Positions 30,057 through 39,909 of a stretch of DNA of 64,000 nt are shown here, piece after piece (positions within the stretch are counted from its first letter, which is position 1; each line of letters opens with the position of its first letter). Source of the DNA: CAWAHD01 sp963781785. GTDB taxonomy: Bacteria > Planctomycetota > Planctomycetia > Isosphaerales > Isosphaeraceae. Below the pieces are notes generated by a model. The model made no database searches. It was not told the origin of the DNA and saw only the letters and a list, made by a program, of their open reading frames with translations. The position numbers and the translations under genes were made by a program. The stretch is from NCBI GenBank assembly GCA_963781785.1, contig CAWAHD010000005.1, forward strand, positions 2,356,001 to 2,420,000. The letters run 5' to 3'.

Positions 30057-30538
30057 CCGGTATCGGCGCCGTTGTTGAAGAACACGACCAGGGCCGTGCG
30101 CCAGTATCGGCCGATCGGATGCGGGGCGTCCCACCCCCGCGGCCGTCCCATCTTGTGGGTGGCGAAGTAGAGCGCGTGGACGCCGGCCTTGGTTAGGTCG
30201 TGTCTGCCGGCGACGTCGCGCTGGTTCCTGGCGCGGGGAACCGCGGCAACGTGTCGATAAGCTCCTGCTCCCAGACCCAGTAGAGTATGGCGCGGAGGTG
30301 CTCGCGGGCCTTGTTGGCCGTGCGGCCGGGGTTCTCTCCCTCAAGCTTGACGGCTTGATCGTAGACGCAGTCGAGGAACTCGCGGATGTCTTTGCGCCGC
30401 AGTTGCTCGACGGGAATTCCGCTGCCCCACCGCTTCCATTTCCTGAGGGTCGAGAGGTACTCGTTGCGCGTGGCGCGGGACAGCGCCTTGGCGCCGCAAG
30501 AAGCTTTCCGCCGCCGTCTTCAGGGTCGTCGGCATCAC
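30047..30538 (-). pseudogene. Tyrosine recombinase (phage-type integrase) remnant
   Basis: The first frame starts MPTTLKTAAESFLRRQGA; after a shift near 30490 it continues ATRNEYLSTLRKWKRWGSG and VEQLRRKDIREFLDCVYDQA, the SAM-like core-binding domain of tyrosine recombinases. A second shift near 30245 leads to DLTKAGVHALYFATHKMGRP and ends at 30047. The catalytic domain (R, HxxR, Y) is absent. Two frame breaks and the missing domain make it inactive, whatever the base quality. It suggests that an integrated element once occupied this region. Confidence 0.6.
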
Positions 30539-30988
30539 ATCCGCCCCGGCGCCGTGATTCCCTACCCCGCGGCCGGTCCGGTCCGCGGGGACAATCCCCG
30601 AACCTAACAGTCGGATTCAGGAGTAATAAATCGAGCGGAGTGTGCCCCGGGCGCTCACGGAATCTGCCCCAGAGAGATGCACGTCTGACGACTTTGCCGA
30701 TTGCGGTGAGTCGCACGTCGGCCCGGGTTCCCAACTTCGGTGTCGTCGGACCGACGCGCGCAAGACCGTTCCAAGGCCAAGCCTGATGACGTTGTTCAAA
30801 CTCCTGTCGCAAGGTTGAGCGGTCGAGCTGCGAGCCGCGCAACAAATGCTTATGCAGTGCGCGCGGCTGAAATCGTCCTGACCCAATGAGTCATGTGGAA
30901 GTTCGCTGATTGACAGGCCGACTTTGGCCCGTCATTATCAATGCGTCTGCGTGAGTGAGTCACAATTTAGCCGTCGGAGCACGCGGGG
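30539..30988. other. Intergenic region with hairpin repeat copy 2
   Basis: No gene supported. The second dispersed hairpin element lies at 30737-30761 (CGGTGTCGTCGGACCGACGC), here with a degraded left arm. Confidence 0.5.
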
Positions 30989-31420
30989 ATGGCTGAGCCG
31001 AAGGTGTGGGTGTTCTTCTACGGCTCGTACATGAACCTCGGCGTCCTGCGCGAAGTGGACCTCGTGCCGGAGCGGTGGGAGGTCGGGCGGCTGGGCGGCT
31101 TCGGCATCCAGATCCGACCGCGTGCCAACCTCATGCGATCTGACCGGGACAGCGTCTACGGGATCGCGACCACCGCCACCCACGCCGAGCTGGCTCGATT
31201 GTACGCCCATGCCCGTGATGTGTTGGGGGAGGTCTACCTCCCGGAGGCCGTGCTGGTGCAACTGCCGTCGGGCCTCTGGCGGCCATGCCTCTGCTACATC
31301 TGCCCCGACATGGCCCCGCGGCCGGCCGACTCCGCCTATGTCGGACGCATCGTCGGACCGGCGCGAGAATTCGGTTTCCCGACGTCGTACATTGACCGGT
31401 TGGAGAGTTTTCTCTCCTAA
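30989..31420 (+). CDS. Gamma-glutamylcyclotransferase-like protein
   Basis: A 143-residue protein with the family's early motif VWVFFYGSYMNLGVLREV (substrate-binding YGS loop) and an acidic residue in LGEVYLPEAVLVQL that could be the catalytic glutamate. Members of this fold cyclise gamma-glutamyl amines or act on related amides; the exact substrate cannot be told. Start codon ATG after GCGGGG. It stands alone. Confidence 0.7.
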   Translation: MAEPKVWVFFYGSYMNLGVLREVDLVPERWEVGRLGGFGIQIRPRANLMRSDRDSVYGIATTATHAELARLYAHARDVLGEVYLPEAVLVQLPSGLWRPCLCYICPDMAPRPADSAYVGRIVGPAREFGFPTSYIDRLESFLS

Positions 31421-31633
31421 GCATCGGCTAACAAAGCGATGCAGCGGACCCGCTGCGCGGGCCGCTGATCTCGGTCGTTCCGGAGGCGCGCATCGGTCGG
31501 ATCGACCGCGGTTTTTTCCGACCGAAGTGGCGGCGCCGATCAATCACGCGCAGTCCAGTGCCAAGGATCCAGTAATCGAACTTGGACGCTCCCTCGCCGC
31601 CGAACGGTATACTTGCCTCTGGAGCCCGCGTTC

Positions 31634-32215
31634 CTAGTGGTGAAATTTCTGCTCCGTGGCGAGCATCGCCAGGATTGTCGCGAGGCGTTTCTGCCGCGTC
31701 TCGGGCTTCTTCGCCGTCTGCAATCTCCAAACAATTGCATACACATTTGCTCGGTTTAGGGTCTCGAAGAATGCCTTGGCTCGCTTGTTCTTGGCCAGCT
31801 CTTTCACAAAATCATCAGGGATCTCCATCTCGCTGGCGGAGTCATAGGCGGCTTGCCAGCGGCCGTCCTGTTTAGCTGCCTCGACCTCTTGCAGCCCGGC
31901 TGTTTGCATCTTCCCACCTGTAATAAGCCGCTCGGCACGCGCTCTGTTTCTTTTGGACCAAACACTCTTCGGGCGTCGCGGTGTAAACTTACGCAGCCAC
32001 GACTCCTCATCGTGCTTTTTGAGTTGGCCGTCTATCCAACCGAAGCAGATCGCCGCGTCGAGCGCTTCATCATAGGAAACCGATAAGACACTCGAGTTCT
32101 TCTTGAAGAACCGCACCCAAATCCCGGTTGACTCCGTATGGTTTTTGGCAAGCCATTGCTCGAACTCTCTGGCGGATGCAAAGGCAGCGATCTTCCCGAC
32201 CCTTCCCTTATCCAT
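31634..32215 (-). CDS. YdeI/OmpD-associated family protein
   Basis: A 193-residue protein with the family pattern: FEQWLAKNHTESTGIWVRFF, then SYDEALDAAICFGWIDGQLK, FTPRRPKSVWSKRNRARAER and a lysine-rich C-terminal half with ETRQKRLATILAML. Relatives in other bacteria are linked to bacteriocin protection or are uncharacterised. The open frame extends upstream, but the ATG at 32215 gives the normal family start (MDKGRVGKIAAFAS). Confidence 0.8.
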   Translation of the reverse strand: MDKGRVGKIAAFASAREFEQWLAKNHTESTGIWVRFFKKNSSVLSVSYDEALDAAICFGWIDGQLKKHDEESWLRKFTPRRPKSVWSKRNRARAERLITGGKMQTAGLQEVEAAKQDGRWQAAYDSASEMEIPDDFVKELAKNKRAKAFFETLNRANVYAIVWRLQTAKKPETRQKRLATILAMLATEQKFHH

Positions 32216-32717
32216 GGTGAGCTCCGATCGACTAGTGAGAAGGACGGAGTTCGTACTGCGAACTATAGAGCATCTGCCCGAGCCATCGCAAGAGCCGGAT
32301 GTCGTGCGGGACCCGACCCGGCGCGCCGCTCGTTGCGGCACCTCTGGGTTTGGTATCTGCGGCACTTGCGACCGGCATAAGTGGGGGTCGATGGCTGGCG
32401 ACAATCATTCGGAACGAGCGATGCGTCGTCGCTTGGGGCCGCTCGCCGCGCGTCGGTGTCGTCGGACCGAAGCGCGCGAGCCCCACGTAAAGGGTCGGTC
32501 CGATCGGACCCAGTGAAAGAGTGTCTGCGCGGTCGGGCGGGCTCAAGAACTAGACAGGTGCCGGATCATCCCCTTACAACTATCCGTGAGCGCAGTTGGC
32601 CCTGTTCGTTTCACACGTCCGCGAGAGGAACGATGCAGTGGCAGACGTCCCGGGGCTCCCAGTCAGGCCGGAGCGGTACTCCTGCGGCCTCCGTCGAACC
32701 GAAGGGATGGTCCTCGC
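32216..32717. other. Intergenic region with hairpin repeat copy 3
   Basis: No gene supported. The third hairpin element is at 32448-32480 (GCGCGTCGGT ... ACCGAAGCGCGC, one mismatch in the stem). Confidence 0.5.
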
Positions 32718-33565
32718 ATGAGAGTTATGATTTGGTCGTTGCTCACCCTGGCGCTGACCGGCCCACTCGCCGGGCGCAGGTGGCCGAACCGCCTGTTTAT
32801 GAGGTGTATGCTGTCCGGTATGGCACGCTGCCCGATTGTCCAGTCTCTGCGCTCGTGCAGGGGGCCGAACGGCAGCGGAAGCTCGACATCGCCATGACTG
32901 TCTGGGTACTGAAAGGCCCAGACGGGCGGACGGTCCTGGTCGATGCCGGGTTCTACCGGCCGCGGGTCTTCAAGGAGTTCAAAGGGATCGCCGACTACAC
33001 TCGACCCAACCGGGCGGTCGGGCGACTCGAGATCAGGCCGGAAGAGGTCACCGACGTCATCGTCACACACATGCACTCGGATCACGTCGATGGTGTCGAT
33101 TTGTTTCCGAAGGCAACGGTCTGGATCCAGAAAGATGAGTTCAATCATTACACGCGCGAGGTCAAGCCGCCGTCCGGCAAAGGTGCGCCGACCGAGCTGG
33201 ATGACGTCTCGGCCCTGGTGAAGCTGAACACCGAGGGCCGTGTTCGTCTGGTCGACGGCGACGCCCAGGAGATCATACCGGGAGTGACGGTTTACACCGG
33301 AGGGAAGCACACGTTCGCATCGCAGTACGTGGGCGTCAATACGAAGTCGGGCCGCATGGTGGTGGCGTCGGACAACGTCTATCTGTACGAGAACCTCGAC
33401 AAGCACGTGCCGATCGCGGTTACGCTCGACGCCAAGTCAAACCTGGCTGCGCAGGACCGGATGAGGAAGCTGGCCGCGAGCCCGCGGTTGATCATCCCGG
33501 GCCATGACCCGGACGTGTTCGTTCGGTTCCCGAAGCCGGGCAACGGCGTGGCGCGGTTGGATTGA
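32718..33565 (+). CDS. Secreted metallo-beta-lactamase-fold hydrolase, frameshifted
   Basis: The N-terminus MRVMIWSLLTLALTGPLAG is a signal peptide; one base is missing near 32772. The mature part continues in the next frame from AQVAEPPVYEVYAVRYGTLP. The zinc motif HMHSDHVDG is intact, with later ligands in GGKHTFASQY, MVVASDNVYLY and RLIIPGHDPD. The layout resembles N-acyl-homoserine lactonase-type MBL proteins; the real substrate is unknown. Total corrected length is about 282 residues. Confidence 0.75.
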
Positions 33566-33792
33566 CGCGCGGCGTAGCCGTCGATGGGGGGGTGATAGGG
33601 CGGAATCGGGCGACAACGCCTGTGAACAGGACGCCTGCCGTAAGGGGCGGGATTCGCCCTCGAAATCCTGGAGGCGAGCAACTCCAGCGAACGGTTGCAC
33701 CCGGCAGGATCGCCACGACGGATCACGCACATCTAGCGATCACCCCTCTCGCCGGGGACCCTGCCCTGAAAGTCTTTCGCGCCTCGATCTCA

Positions 33793-33965
33793 GCAACCGC
33801 CTGATCACCGCCACCGTCGTGACACTCGACTCGGCGGCGTTCCGGGTCAGCTACGACCTCATCGGCTGTCACCTGCGCCCGATCCTCGTCAATCCGCGTT
33901 ACGAACCGCTGGCCCGCAAGTCAATCGAGCAGGTCTTCGGCTTGAGGCCAGACACCCTCAACTGA
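33793..33965 (+). pseudogene. C-terminal fragment of an unknown protein
   Basis: LITATVVTLDSAAFRVSYDL then LVNPRYEPLARKSIEQVFGL reads like the end of a real protein and stops at 33965. It lies 13 bases before an AAGGAG-led start codon, but no convincing beginning is visible. Unassigned. Confidence 0.25.
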
Positions 33966-33978
33966 AAGGAGCACCCTG

Positions 33979-34110
33979 ATGGCGCGTATCGCATCGGTCC
34001 TCAAGCAGGGCTTCTACCCTGCGCCCCCGGGAGGCGATCGCCGGCATCCTCCGGCACCTGAAGATTCCGGACCCGCCACCGGATCAGAAGTTCAAGGCCG
34101 GGGGATTCCA
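33979..34110 (+). pseudogene. N-terminal fragment of a methyltransferase-like gene
   Basis: AAGGAG precedes MARIASVLKQGFYPAPP; after a one-base shift near 34032 it continues EAIAGILRHLKIPDPPPDQKFK. This resembles the start of DUF6094-type N6-adenine methyltransferases carried on mobile elements, but everything beyond about 40 residues is missing. The call is weak because so little is left. Confidence 0.35.
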
Positions 34111-34276
34111 CACACCCAGGGATTCGCCGCGTACCCATGGATATCAAGACACCCGCGTTTCATTGACTGGCTGAAGGTTGGGTGAATTACGGCGCGCATT
34201 CCGGCAACGAATCGGTGCGCATCGGATTGCCTGCACGCACGGCCGGCCGGAAGGAGGGTGTCTGGTAATCCACGTT

Positions 34277-34621
34277 TCACTTGTGCTCACGCCTTTGCCC
34301 CCGCTCGACGGCTTCCAGCAGCTCGATTATGCGGATCATCTTCTTGTCGAGACTCTCGATCTGAGACTCCAGGCGCCGCATGTGCGCTTCGCTGAATGTC
34401 CGGTATTCGTTAGACGCCTTGATGCTGTCCACCGACAGTTTTCGGCTTCCGCGAATCACGAAGAAGACCATGACGACGATCAGGAATACCGGAAGGAACA
34501 GCATCACCCAAGCGAGGGGCGACGAATTGCTATCCTGTCGGGTACCATCCGCCGCCGATGCGATCGTGGCGCAGTTCAAGAATACAAGCCCAAACGCCAG
34601 GGACCGGACGAGGCATCTCAT
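34277..34621 (-). CDS. Small membrane-anchored coiled-coil protein
   Basis: A 114-residue protein with an N-terminal signal sequence (LAFGLVFLNCATIASAA), one transmembrane helix (LAWVMLFLPVFLIVVMVFFV) and a C-terminal coiled coil (EAHMRRLESQIESLDKKMIR). Small proteins of this build are common in planctomycetes. Function unknown. Confidence 0.65.
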   Translation of the reverse strand: MRCLVRSLAFGLVFLNCATIASAADGTRQDSNSSPLAWVMLFLPVFLIVVMVFFVIRGSRKLSVDSIKASNEYRTFSEAHMRRLESQIESLDKKMIRIIELLEAVERGQRREHK

Positions 34622-34725
34622 GGCTCCCAGTCCTGAATAAGTTGCCGGAGGAATTGCAGCCGCCTGACCAGGTCGATATGTTACGCGTCACTGCCGGTTT
34701 TCGCCACCTAGCTTGAATTACCAAG

Positions 34726-34957
34726 ACAGGCGCTGCGACGCCGGCATGCTCGGGTGAACGGGTCCAGGTCGACCCCCGCAACCTAATCATTGCCAAACGG
34801 ATCGGACCTGATCGGCGACAATCACCTCGGACTTCGATCGTACCATGATTCCGGTCGCCGTCCCGTGGATCGGCAGAAAGCACAGGCCCTGCGACGCCGG
34901 CATGCCCGGGTGAACGGGTCCAGGTCGACCGCCGCAACTTATTCGTAGCAAAACGGA
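34726..34957 (+). repeat. Pair of about 75-base direct repeats
   Basis: GCGACGCCGGCATG..CGGGTGAACG and the following bases through AAACGG occur at 34726-34800 and again at 34880-34957 with a few differences. They lie in a gene-free stretch. Confidence 0.7.
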
Positions 34958-35164
34958 AAGGCGTTTTCAACCACGGAAAGCACCGATCTACACGGAAGAA
35001 TCAAGTGGAGAGACGAGAGAGGAAAACAGCGGAAAGCCATAGCGCAAAGAACCGGTCAGGCACCAACTGTCGGTAGGAGCCGGAATGCTGGACCCGCAAG
35101 CACCGGGAGTCTTGTCCGCAGGGGAGGCTGGAAAGGCAGATGAACACGAGTCACAGCGCCGTGG

Positions 35165-35690
35165 TCAGAACAGAGTCGCCTTTCGCTCCGCGAAAGTTGT
35201 GCATTTGTTCCAGCGGACGCCATGAACGCAGATGAATACGGGTCACAACAACGCTGTGGTGACAACATAGTCGCCTTTCGCTCCGCGAAAGTTGTGCGTT
35301 TGCTCTACCAAGAACCACGCCGATGCGCTAAATGCTTCCAGCCGAGTGACGAATTGTTGAGCGATAAACACTGATATCAGAATAATGTCGCGCACCGATT
35401 ATTGGGAGGGAGGTCTTTCGCGGAGCGAAAGGCGACAAACGACGGCAAACTTTCGCGGAGCGAAAGGCGACAAACGACGGCAAACTTTCGCGGAGCGAAA
35501 GGCGACAAACGACGGCAAACTTTCGCGGAGCGAAAGGCGACAAACGACGGCAAACTTTCGCGGAGCGAAAGGCGACAAACGACGGCAAACTTTCGCGGAG
35601 CGAAAGGCGACAAACGACGGCAAACTTTCGCGGAGCGAAAGGCGACAAACGACGGCAAACTTTCGCGGAGCGAAAGGCGACAAAAGGACG
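35165..35690 (+). repeat. 35-base tandem repeat with two solitary inverted copies
   Basis: From 35416 to about 35684, eight copies of a 35-base unit follow head to tail: CTTTCGCGGAGCGAAAG (a 7-base stem with GGA loop) then GCGACAAACGACGGCAAA. Two single copies in the opposite orientation lie at 35165-35190 and 35268-35293. Because 35 is not a multiple of three, several frames stay open across the array; these are artefacts. Just after it the frame reads KDVADYVDLVSEDKFAAREQ to a stop at 35797, possibly the end of a lost gene. Confidence 0.85.
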
Positions 35691-36329
35691 TCGCCGACTA
35701 CGTCGACTTGGTTTCGGAAGATAAATTTGCCGCGCGCGAGCAGCATCTGAGCACGCTCAAGACAGAGCTCATCGCCGAGTGGCTCGCTGCCCAATGACGC
35801 CCGCTCTCCGAACGTTCAAGCGAGTGGCGGGTCAGGTCGCGCATCGAATGAACTTCACGCTGAGCGCGTTCAACCACGAACGTGGCCTCAGCGATTTCGT
35901 GCTTGACCAAGCGGGGAACGCCGATGCGGCAGGCCTACCAGGAAGGGCGCTTCTCTGCTTTGGCATCGACGAAGCTGGATGCAGCGGCTTCGAGGTGGGT
36001 GTCATGATGTGTGTCAGCGCTGCCGGCAGTTTCCGCGCTGAGTGGTGTGGTGAGCCAAATCAGGTGCGCCAACACATGCCAATCTCGCCATGACCGAAAA
36101 AGACCATTCCGGCGAGCGACCGTCAATGATTCGATGATGATGTTTCCCGAACCTGGTGTCCCTCGAACACCGCCATTACATCGATCTCGACGACTCGACC
36201 GCGGAGGGTCCGAGCGTTATGATTATGAGGTCGACACGAGACGTTTCCTGTTCTCGACGCCGACGGCGCGAACGCGCCCGGCGCTGCCGGCGACATAAGT
36301 GACGAGACACCAGTCAGAGAGGCCCGTTG

Positions 36330-36689
36330 ATGTCGCACCCCGACACGTTGATCCGGTTGCTGCCTCCGTGCCTGCACTGGCACCCCGATGGTGAAATCCG
36401 CCTGGTCGGGCACCGAATCGGACTCTATCACTTCGTCTACTACTACAATCAAGGCTTCACGGCCGAGATGATCCTCGGCCAGTTCCCCACGTTGGAACTG
36501 GCGACCATCCATAAGGTCATTGCGTTTTATCTCGATCTCCGCGAGGAAGTCGATCGCTACGCCGCAGAGTATCAGGCGGAGTTAGATCAACTGCGCGGCG
36601 CCGGCACGAATGCGCCAAGCGTAACAGAGGTAAGTAAGCTACTGGAAATGCGTCAGCGGGCGACGGCGCTCGACGCCGATCGAGCCTGA
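36330..36689 (+). CDS. DUF433-type antitoxin-like protein
   Basis: A 119-residue protein with the small winged-helix pattern of DUF433: GEIRLVGHRIGLYHFVYYYN, then FTAEMILGQFPTLELATIHK. DUF433 proteins are typically antitoxin partners of DUF5615 PIN-like toxins. The adjacent gene, three bases downstream, is such a partner. Start ATG at 36330. Confidence 0.75.
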   Translation: MSHPDTLIRLLPPCLHWHPDGEIRLVGHRIGLYHFVYYYNQGFTAEMILGQFPTLELATIHKVIAFYLDLREEVDRYAAEYQAELDQLRGAGTNAPSVTEVSKLLEMRQRATALDADRA

Positions 36690-36692
36690 TCC

Positions 36693-36926
36693 ATGGCGTT
36701 GCGATATCTGCTCGACGAGAACCTACGCGGTCCGCTGTGGGCGGCCGTTCGGCGTGCCAACGCCCGGCGAGCCCTCCCACTCGAGATCGCTTGCGTGGGC
36801 GAGGAGACCGAACTTCCTCTCGGCATGTCTGACCCCGAAATCCTCGTCTGGACCGAGCACCAGGACTTCGTCTTGGACATCAAAACGTCTTTCCCGGAAA
36901 CAACCGGTTACAAGGCAGTCACATGA
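36693..36926 (+). CDS. DUF5615 PIN-like toxin, C-terminally truncated
   Basis: Starts MALRYLLDENLRGPLWAAVR, the typical first strand with conserved D and N of DUF5615 PIN-like proteins. At 77 residues it is shorter than the usual 110-120. The end (LDIKTSFPETTGYKAVT) departs from the family after the region where the second acidic residue is expected. A frame break near 36870 is likely, so the toxin may be inactive. Confidence 0.55.
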   Translation: MALRYLLDENLRGPLWAAVRRANARRALPLEIACVGEETELPLGMSDPEILVWTEHQDFVLDIKTSFPETTGYKAVT

Positions 36927-37729
36927 ATTCCGCCCTGATTTCGCTCTTGCTCGTCTGGAAAGGTCCGATGATCGTTTTCGACGACCGACCTGCAATCGGA
37001 GTGCCGCCCGAGGCCCTGGCCCAGAAACCCGGCGCGTCGCGCAACAAGGAACTTCTCAAGACCTTCCATGATATGACTGACGGCACGATGAAGGCGGTCC
37101 GAATCCGCTACTTCAACAAGGCGACGTGGGCGACGAAGGAAGAGGCCTGTGCCTATGTCGCCGGGTTCCTCTCCGACAAGTCATCGGCCGTATTCGACTT
37201 TCAGATCTGGTCGCAAAGCGTCGGGAGGCCCGAGATCGAGAGTATCATCGAATTCTCCGACGACTCTTTGAAAAAGCTCCGCGCCGAGAAAAAGCCGTGT
37301 CATTCGGAGGGTCTGCTCCTCCTCTGGAATACCGAGGCGTGCTTCCGCGACGCCACCGGAAGATGGTGGTTCGTGAACGTGTTCAACCATTTTCACAATT
37401 CACATCCCAGGGGTAACCGGAGGCTTGCCAAGACCCCGACCTCGACAAGCGGCCCGATCCTGCCGGTTGGCAAGTGGAAGGTCGAGTTCGCCAATGGCGT
37501 TGCCGAGACGTGTGCGATCCGCGATCGCGGCACGGCGTACGTCATTGAGCCACTCAGAACTTCAATTGGAAGTGCGTCGGTGGAAAGCGGCTCGTTCATG
37601 CTCCGATTCGAAGATGACCGGGTCGAACGGTGGACACCCGTCGGCACGCGAATGGTCGTCGAGCACTGGTTTCCGGGTTCGCAGTTCGGGAAAGCCAAGC
37701 CGGTGCTAGGCGTTGCCGACCGCGCCTAG
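36923..37729 (+). CDS. Hypothetical protein
   Basis: A 268-residue protein whose ATG overlaps the stop of the preceding gene (ATGA), suggesting translational coupling. It holds a possible short N-terminal hydrophobic segment, a central GLLLLWNTEACFRDATGRWW, and a C-terminal strand-rich part (GKWKVEFANGVAETCAIRDR, FMLRFEDDRVERWTPVG). No family recognised. The overlap may be accidental if the toxin gene is truncated. Confidence 0.6.
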   Translation: MNSALISLLLVWKGPMIVFDDRPAIGVPPEALAQKPGASRNKELLKTFHDMTDGTMKAVRIRYFNKATWATKEEACAYVAGFLSDKSSAVFDFQIWSQSVGRPEIESIIEFSDDSLKKLRAEKKPCHSEGLLLLWNTEACFRDATGRWWFVNVFNHFHNSHPRGNRRLAKTPTSTSGPILPVGKWKVEFANGVAETCAIRDRGTAYVIEPLRTSIGSASVESGSFMLRFEDDRVERWTPVGTRMVVEHWFPGSQFGKAKPVLGVADRA

Positions 37730-38211
37730 TGATTGCCCCTGATCCTTGCCATCCCCCGCGGCTTGCTCATCCTTCGACTCAGCGCTCGAGCAAGACCACG
37801 ATACTCTCCTCCGGTCCGCCGCGGAATCCCTTGACGTGGGGCGTCGACATCGCCTGATTCCGGGGACACCATGCTCAACTCAGACCGAGTAATTCGTTAT
37901 GGTGTCACCTGAACCCCGGCGTGTCCTTTCATTGACGGCGTCAATCGCAGCGCATGCTCGATTGAAGATGGCCTGGCCGGTAGGCCGATTATCGCATGGG
38001 GTGTAGACCGTCGGTCAACTGATCCTCTTGTCGTCGGGACCGTCGCGTCGTGCGGGTTAGCGAACGTGCGATGTCGACCCGATTTCGCGGGACCGCGGCG
38101 CGTAGGGAATAACCCATTCAAGAAGACGAAACGGCAGACGCACTGCATCCGGCAACGTCGCCAAAGTCGTGCGGCGACCCTTCCAGGCTTCGCGGTGACA
38201 AGGGACATGGA
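37730..38211. other. Intergenic region
   Basis: No gene supported in these 480 bases; no clear repeat or terminator seen. Confidence 0.4.
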
Positions 38212-39909
38212 ATGCGAACACCTGCGGTGCAGCCGGGATTTGATCGTGCGCGTGACGGGTCGAGATTCACAGCACGACATGCGCTCTGGGCACTGATCGG
38301 CGTCTCGACGATTCTCCGTTTGATCTGGGCTCTGGGCATGGAGGCGGCGTTTGATGAGCCTTACTACTTGCAGTACATCCAGCATCCCGCGATTTGTTAT
38401 TTTGACCACCCGCCGATGGTCGCCCTGGTTGGGGCAGTCGGCCTTGCCCTGACCGGAGACGCTTTCTCGGTCTTCGGCCTGCGGCTTGGCTTCATTCTTC
38501 TTTTCGCCGGCTCAACATGGCTCCTGGCGCGAATAACATCACGGTTCTACGGCGCCAGGACCGGGTTTCTCGCGGCGCTGGCCCTGAGTTCCTCCGGCTA
38601 CTTCGGGATGGCGGTTGCCACCATCGCCCAACCCGATGGACCGCTGTTGTTCTTCTGGCTGCTGACTCTTGACCGACTGGCCGTCGCCCTGGATGATCCC
38701 GACCGACTCGTGCCCTGGCTGGGGGTTGGCGTCGCATGGGGTGGCGCGATGCTGAGCAAGTACCAGGCGGTTCTCCTGCCGGCCGGGGCGCTCCTGCACA
38801 TCGTCTGCTGGCCGCAGGCCCGCCAGTGCCTGCGAAAACCGGGACCTTACCTTGGGACGGCGATCGGACTCATCCTGTTCGCGCCCGTGATCGCGTGGAA
38901 TGCGACGCACGATTGGGTCTCGTTCCTGTTCCAGGCCGGTCGCGCGTTGGCCGCGCATCAGCTCCGGCTCGATCATCTCGCAGCGGCCATTGGCACCGAG
39001 GCCCTCTACCTGTTCCCGTGGCTCTGGATCATCGCGGTCGCATTACTCGTCGAGCTCATCCGGCGTGGGCCGCGGTCGTGGGACAAGAACGAGTCATTTC
39101 TGATTTGCCAGGCAGCACCGTCGCTTTTGTTGTTTCATGCGATCGCCGCACAGACCCGGATCATGCCGTACTGGCCGTTATTTGGGTTCATCGCGCTCAT
39201 GCCGCTTCTGGGACGATTCTGGGCGAACGGTTTGAAGTCTTATCCCGCCTTTTTTCAAGCATCGATTACCGTCGTGGCACTATTCCCCGCCGTGCTGGCG
39301 GTGCTCCTCTCCGCTCAGGCGCGGTTCGGCCTGCTGGAAGACCGCCAGGGCCGGCTATTGGGTCTGATCGAGCCGAAGCACGACCCGAGCGTGGGCTCGG
39401 TCTGCTGGGACCAGGTCGCCAGCGAGCTCAAGCGACGCGGACTCCTGTCCGAGCCGCAAACTTTTCTGTTTACCGACTCGTGGGAGCGCAGCGCCGGGCT
39501 CGCGCTGGCCACGCACGGCAAAGCCCCGGTGACCTGCTACCACCTCGAACCCCGGAGCTACTCATTCTGGAGCCGTCCGGAAGACTGGGTGGGCCACGAC
39601 GGAATCTTCATCGAGAGCATGAGAACACCCGGCGCGGTCTCGAATTACAACAGGTTTTTCGCGCAATATGAATGGATCGGCACCGTGCGAATCGTCCGCC
39701 GCGGCGTATTCCTGCGCGAGGTCCAACTCTACCGTGGCACCAATCAGATCGGGCCATTCCCCTTCGATGGTCGCTTCCGGAAGCTCGCGGATCGGCGGAA
39801 GATTGAGCGCGGCGCCCCGGCCGGCCGTTCGGGTCTCTCGCTCGCGCGAGGGCATGACACAGGTCACGGACCACCGCTCTTGGCGACGGGAACCCGTCGC
39901 ACCGAATGA
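38212..39909 (+). CDS. GT39-type glycosyltransferase (membrane mannosyl/arabinosyl transferase family)
   Basis: A 565-residue integral membrane protein with roughly ten helices. The first loop has MEAAFDEPYYLQYIQHPAIC and YFDHPPMVAL, the acidic and HPP signatures of the PMT/ArnT-like GT39 group that uses polyprenyl-phosphate sugars. A periplasmic C-terminal part of about 200 residues follows. It probably glycosylates lipids or proteins at the cell surface; donor and acceptor are unknown. Confidence 0.82.
   Translation: MRTPAVQPGFDRARDGSRFTARHALWALIGVSTILRLIWALGMEAAFDEPYYLQYIQHPAICYFDHPPMVALVGAVGLALTGDAFSVFGLRLGFILLFAGSTWLLARITSRFYGARTGFLAALALSSSGYFGMAVATIAQPDGPLLFFWLLTLDRLAVALDDPDRLVPWLGVGVAWGGAMLSKYQAVLLPAGALLHIVCWPQARQCLRKPGPYLGTAIGLILFAPVIAWNATHDWVSFLFQAGRALAAHQLRLDHLAAAIGTEALYLFPWLWIIAVALLVELIRRGPRSWDKNESFLICQAAPSLLLFHAIAAQTRIMPYWPLFGFIALMPLLGRFWANGLKSYPAFFQASITVVALFPAVLAVLLSAQARFGLLEDRQGRLLGLIEPKHDPSVGSVCWDQVASELKRRGLLSEPQTFLFTDSWERSAGLALATHGKAPVTCYHLEPRSYSFWSRPEDWVGHDGIFIESMRTPGAVSNYNRFFAQYEWIGTVRIVRRGVFLREVQLYRGTNQIGPFPFDGRFRKLADRRKIERGAPAGRSGLSLARGHDTGHGPPLLATGTRRTE

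Larger units (their letters stand above)
34622..36329. other. Long gene-free stretch with repeats
   Basis: Apart from the 75-base direct repeats, the 35-base tandem array and the short fragment ending at 35797, I see no supported gene in these 1.7 kb. Confidence 0.45.

Noticed and set aside
31428..31500. attC-like site after the gamma-glutamylcyclotransferase-like gene (GCTAACAAAGCGATGCAGCG)
   Set aside because: The left half looks like an integron attC core, but no matching GTTAGC partner follows within 130 bases and no integron integrase is present.
35328..35797. Open frames with repeating RSERRQTTANFRGAK or FRSAKVCRRLSPFAPRK
   Set aside because: They are frames through the 35-base tandem repeat and change frame at every unit.
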